Positions 10,066 through 11,686 of a stretch of 11,686 nucleotides of DNA are shown piece by piece (the stretch's first letter is position 1; every line of letters begins with the position of its first letter). Position numbers and translations under genes: made by a program. Source of the DNA: Frankiaceae bacterium (GTDB lineage Bacteria > Actinomycetota > Actinomycetes > Mycobacteriales > SCTD01); assembly GCA_947479995.1 (NCBI GenBank), contig CANKBT010000071.1:1-11686 (forward strand), in the 5' to 3' direction. The notes under the pieces are model-generated. The model saw only the letters and a list, made by a program, of their open reading frames with translations. It was not told where the DNA came from and ran no database searches.

Positions 10066-11686
10066 TTGATCAACGACCACAGCTGCACGCGGCGCTCCGC
10101 CGCGGCGATCCTGGCCGGCGCGCTCGTCCTGAGCGGCGGGGCGGTCATGCTGGCCAGCCCGGCGCAGGCCGTGCCGGCGTTCGCGTTCGAGCGGATCGAC
10201 GGCACGGGCCTGCTCCCGCCCGCCGGGACGACCTTCCCGCTCGACCGCTACGCGACCGCGGCGGACGCGGCGCTCACCGGCTTCGGCTCCGCCGACACCG
10301 TCATCCTCACCCGCGGCGAGGGCCCGACGGCCGACCAGGGCTTCGCCGACGCGCTCGCCGGCAACTACCTCGCCGGCGCGCTGGGCGCCCCCGTGCTGCT
10401 CACGCGCACCGGCGCGCTGCCGGCCGCGACGGCTCAGGCCATCGACCAGCTCGGCGCGACCAGCGTGATCATCCTCGGCGGCACGGGTGCCGTGAGCCAG
10501 GCCGTGCAGGACCAGCTCGAGGCGCAGGACTACGCCGTCGAGCGCCTCGAGGGCCCCACCCGCTACGCCACGGCGGCCGCGGTCGCGCGCTTCGCCACGG
10601 AGCAGGGCGAGGGCATCGGCACCTACCAGGAGCGCACGACCGGCGTCCTGGTCAACGGCGAGCGCTTCGCCGACGCCCTCGCGGCCGGGCCCATCAGCTA
10701 CGCCGCGGGCTTCCCGCTGCTGCTGACCCAGGGCGACAACCTGCCGAACGAGACGCGGGCGGTCATCGCCGAGCTGCAGCTCGAGCAGATCATCATCGTC
10801 GGCGGCACGGGCGCCGTCTCCGCCGGCGTCGAGACGGCGGTCGAGGGCATCGTCGGCGCGCCGGCCGTGCGCCTGGACGGCACCGGCATCCCGCTCGACC
10901 CGGGTCAGGCGGCCTTCCCGCTCGACCGCTTCGCCACGGCGCGCAGCGTCGCGGACTTCGCGTACGAGGAGCTCGGGTTCGACCGCGACTTCGCCGACCT
11001 CGCCCGCGGCGACGCCTTCGCCGACGCGCTGGCGGCGGGCGCCGTGAGCGGCGCGTCGCTCACGCCGCTCCTGCTCGCCACGCCGGGGCTGCTGCCCCGC
11101 GTGACCGAGGACCTGTTCCGCGACAACTGCGCCACCCTCACGGACGGCTACCTCTACGGCGGCACCGGCGCCATCAGCCAGGCCGTGGAGGACGCCGCCG
11201 AGGCGGCCGCCCGCTCCTGCGACGTCCCGCCCCCGCCGTTCGACCAGATCGCCGTCACGCCCGACGAGGAGGTCACGCAGACCGCCGTCGCGAACGACGC
11301 GGACGGCGACGGCGTGCTCACGGACGACCGCACCTACACGGCCACGGGCCTCGAGCCCGGCGTCGAGTACCGCGTGACGCTCATCAACGAGGCGAGCACC
11401 TCGCGCAACGCCAACGGCGACATCGTCTTCACCAAGGACCCGGCGAACGCCGGGCTCGCGGTCACGGGCAGTCCGACCGCCGACCTCACGTCGGTCAACG
11501 GCGTCGCGCCGGTCAACAACGGCGGCCCGGGCACCGCGCCGACCGCCTTCACCGGCACGACGGCGGTCTTCACCGCCGACACCGCGGGCGAGGCCTTCTT
11601 CGTCGTCGACGGCGACAGCGCGCCCGAGTCGGTCTTCCCGATCGTCTACCGCAACGGCGGCGGCTCGACCGGCGGCACCCCGCAGC
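10066..11686 (+). CDS. Exported cell-wall-binding repeat 2 (CWB2) protein, C-terminus beyond the window
   Basis: The first 540 codons of a secreted surface protein that runs off the right edge. It starts at TTG behind a good Shine-Dalgarno. Residues 1-35 are a signal peptide: Arg9-Arg10, hydrophobic AAAILAGALVLSGGAVML, and an AQA cleavage site after Ala35. Three CWB2 repeats follow, about 43-159, 160-268 and 269-385. Each shows a DRYATA-like motif (60-65; TRYATA 165-170; DRFATA 287-292), FADALA (93-98, 201-206, 318-323) and GGTGA(V/I)S (138-144, 246-252, 365-371). Three tandem copies is the set that forms the wall-polymer-binding trimer in clostridial proteins. Repeats 1 and 3 have extra residues between RxDGTG and FPLDR. 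Cys354 and Cys385 could form a disulfide. From about 390 comes an unrecognised beta-rich region with an Asp-rich loop (DADGDGVLTDD, 411-421). It anchors non-covalently to the cell wall; the function of the rest is unknown. Confidence 0.88.
   Translation, partial: MINDHSCTRRSAAAILAGALVLSGGAVMLASPAQAVPAFAFERIDGTGLLPPAGTTFPLDRYATAADAALTGFGSADTVILTRGEGPTADQGFADALAGNYLAGALGAPVLLTRTGALPAATAQAIDQLGATSVIILGGTGAVSQAVQDQLEAQDYAVERLEGPTRYATAAAVARFATEQGEGIGTYQERTTGVLVNGERFADALAAGPISYAAGFPLLLTQGDNLPNETRAVIAELQLEQIIIVGGTGAVSAGVETAVEGIVGAPAVRLDGTGIPLDPGQAAFPLDRFATARSVADFAYEELGFDRDFADLARGDAFADALAAGAVSGASLTPLLLATPGLLPRVTEDLFRDNCATLTDGYLYGGTGAISQAVEDAAEAAARSCDVPPPPFDQIAVTPDEEVTQTAVANDADGDGVLTDDRTYTATGLEPGVEYRVTLINEASTSRNANGDIVFTKDPANAGLAVTGSPTADLTSVNGVAPVNNGGPGTAPTAFTGTTAVFTADTAGEAFFVVDGDSAPESVFPIVYRNGGGSTGGTPQ

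Noticed and set aside
1..11686. Defence island, prophage, insertion sequence or CRISPR array.
   Set aside because: No transposase, integrase, phage structural gene, Cas gene or regularly spaced repeats are seen, and base composition is even throughout.

Overview
The window is very GC-rich, with G or C at nearly every third codon position, many GTG starts and one TTG start, and start/stop overlaps of the GTGA type. Together with an exported cell-wall-binding-repeat (CWB2) protein, this points to a high-GC actinobacterium. I cannot fix the genus. The region reads as ordinary chromosome: no tRNA, rRNA, transposase, CRISPR array or phage gene is visible. Nine genes are well supported and two run off the window edges. 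Several have weak or no Shine-Dalgarno sequence and look leaderless or translationally coupled, as is common in this phylum.

Layout. (1) 1-1044: the start of a small membrane protein (minus, cut by the left edge), divergent from an IclR-family regulator. (2) 1085-3787: a helix-hairpin-helix 'endonuclease-like' protein (minus), divergent from a two-gene operon of a DHA2-type MFS exporter and a TetR-family repressor. A 16-bp near-perfect palindrome just before the exporter start is the obvious candidate operator, so this looks like a self-regulated drug/metabolite efflux unit. (3) 3778-6662: a metallo-beta-lactamase-fold hydrolase (minus), overlapping tetR tail to tail. It is divergent from a 593-residue protein of unknown function. 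Their two starts are mirror images (13-bp inverted repeat), both without Shine-Dalgarno, with a 19-bp GC palindrome between them.

(4) 6684-9861: an NADP-dependent MDR oxidoreductase of the curcumin reductase / prostaglandin reductase type (minus), divergent from a glycosyltransferase (GT4) and a UPF0104/LPG-synthase-TM-like membrane protein that overlap by 4 bp. The glycosyltransferase may be coupled to a 28-codon leaderless reading frame in front of it. This pair plausibly builds and handles a cell-envelope glycoconjugate. (5) 9862-11686: a leader region with a promoter-like element, a hairpin and a spaced direct repeat, then a long exported CWB2 protein that begins with TTG and runs off the right edge. 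It has a signal peptide, three CWB2 repeats (two carrying an unusual insertion) and a C-terminal beta-rich region I do not recognise.

The least explained items are the 593-residue protein with its mirrored promoter region, the C-terminal half of the CWB2 protein, and the HhH protein that lacks the catalytic residues of classical endonuclease III. I see no convincing evidence of a complete new defence or mobile system.
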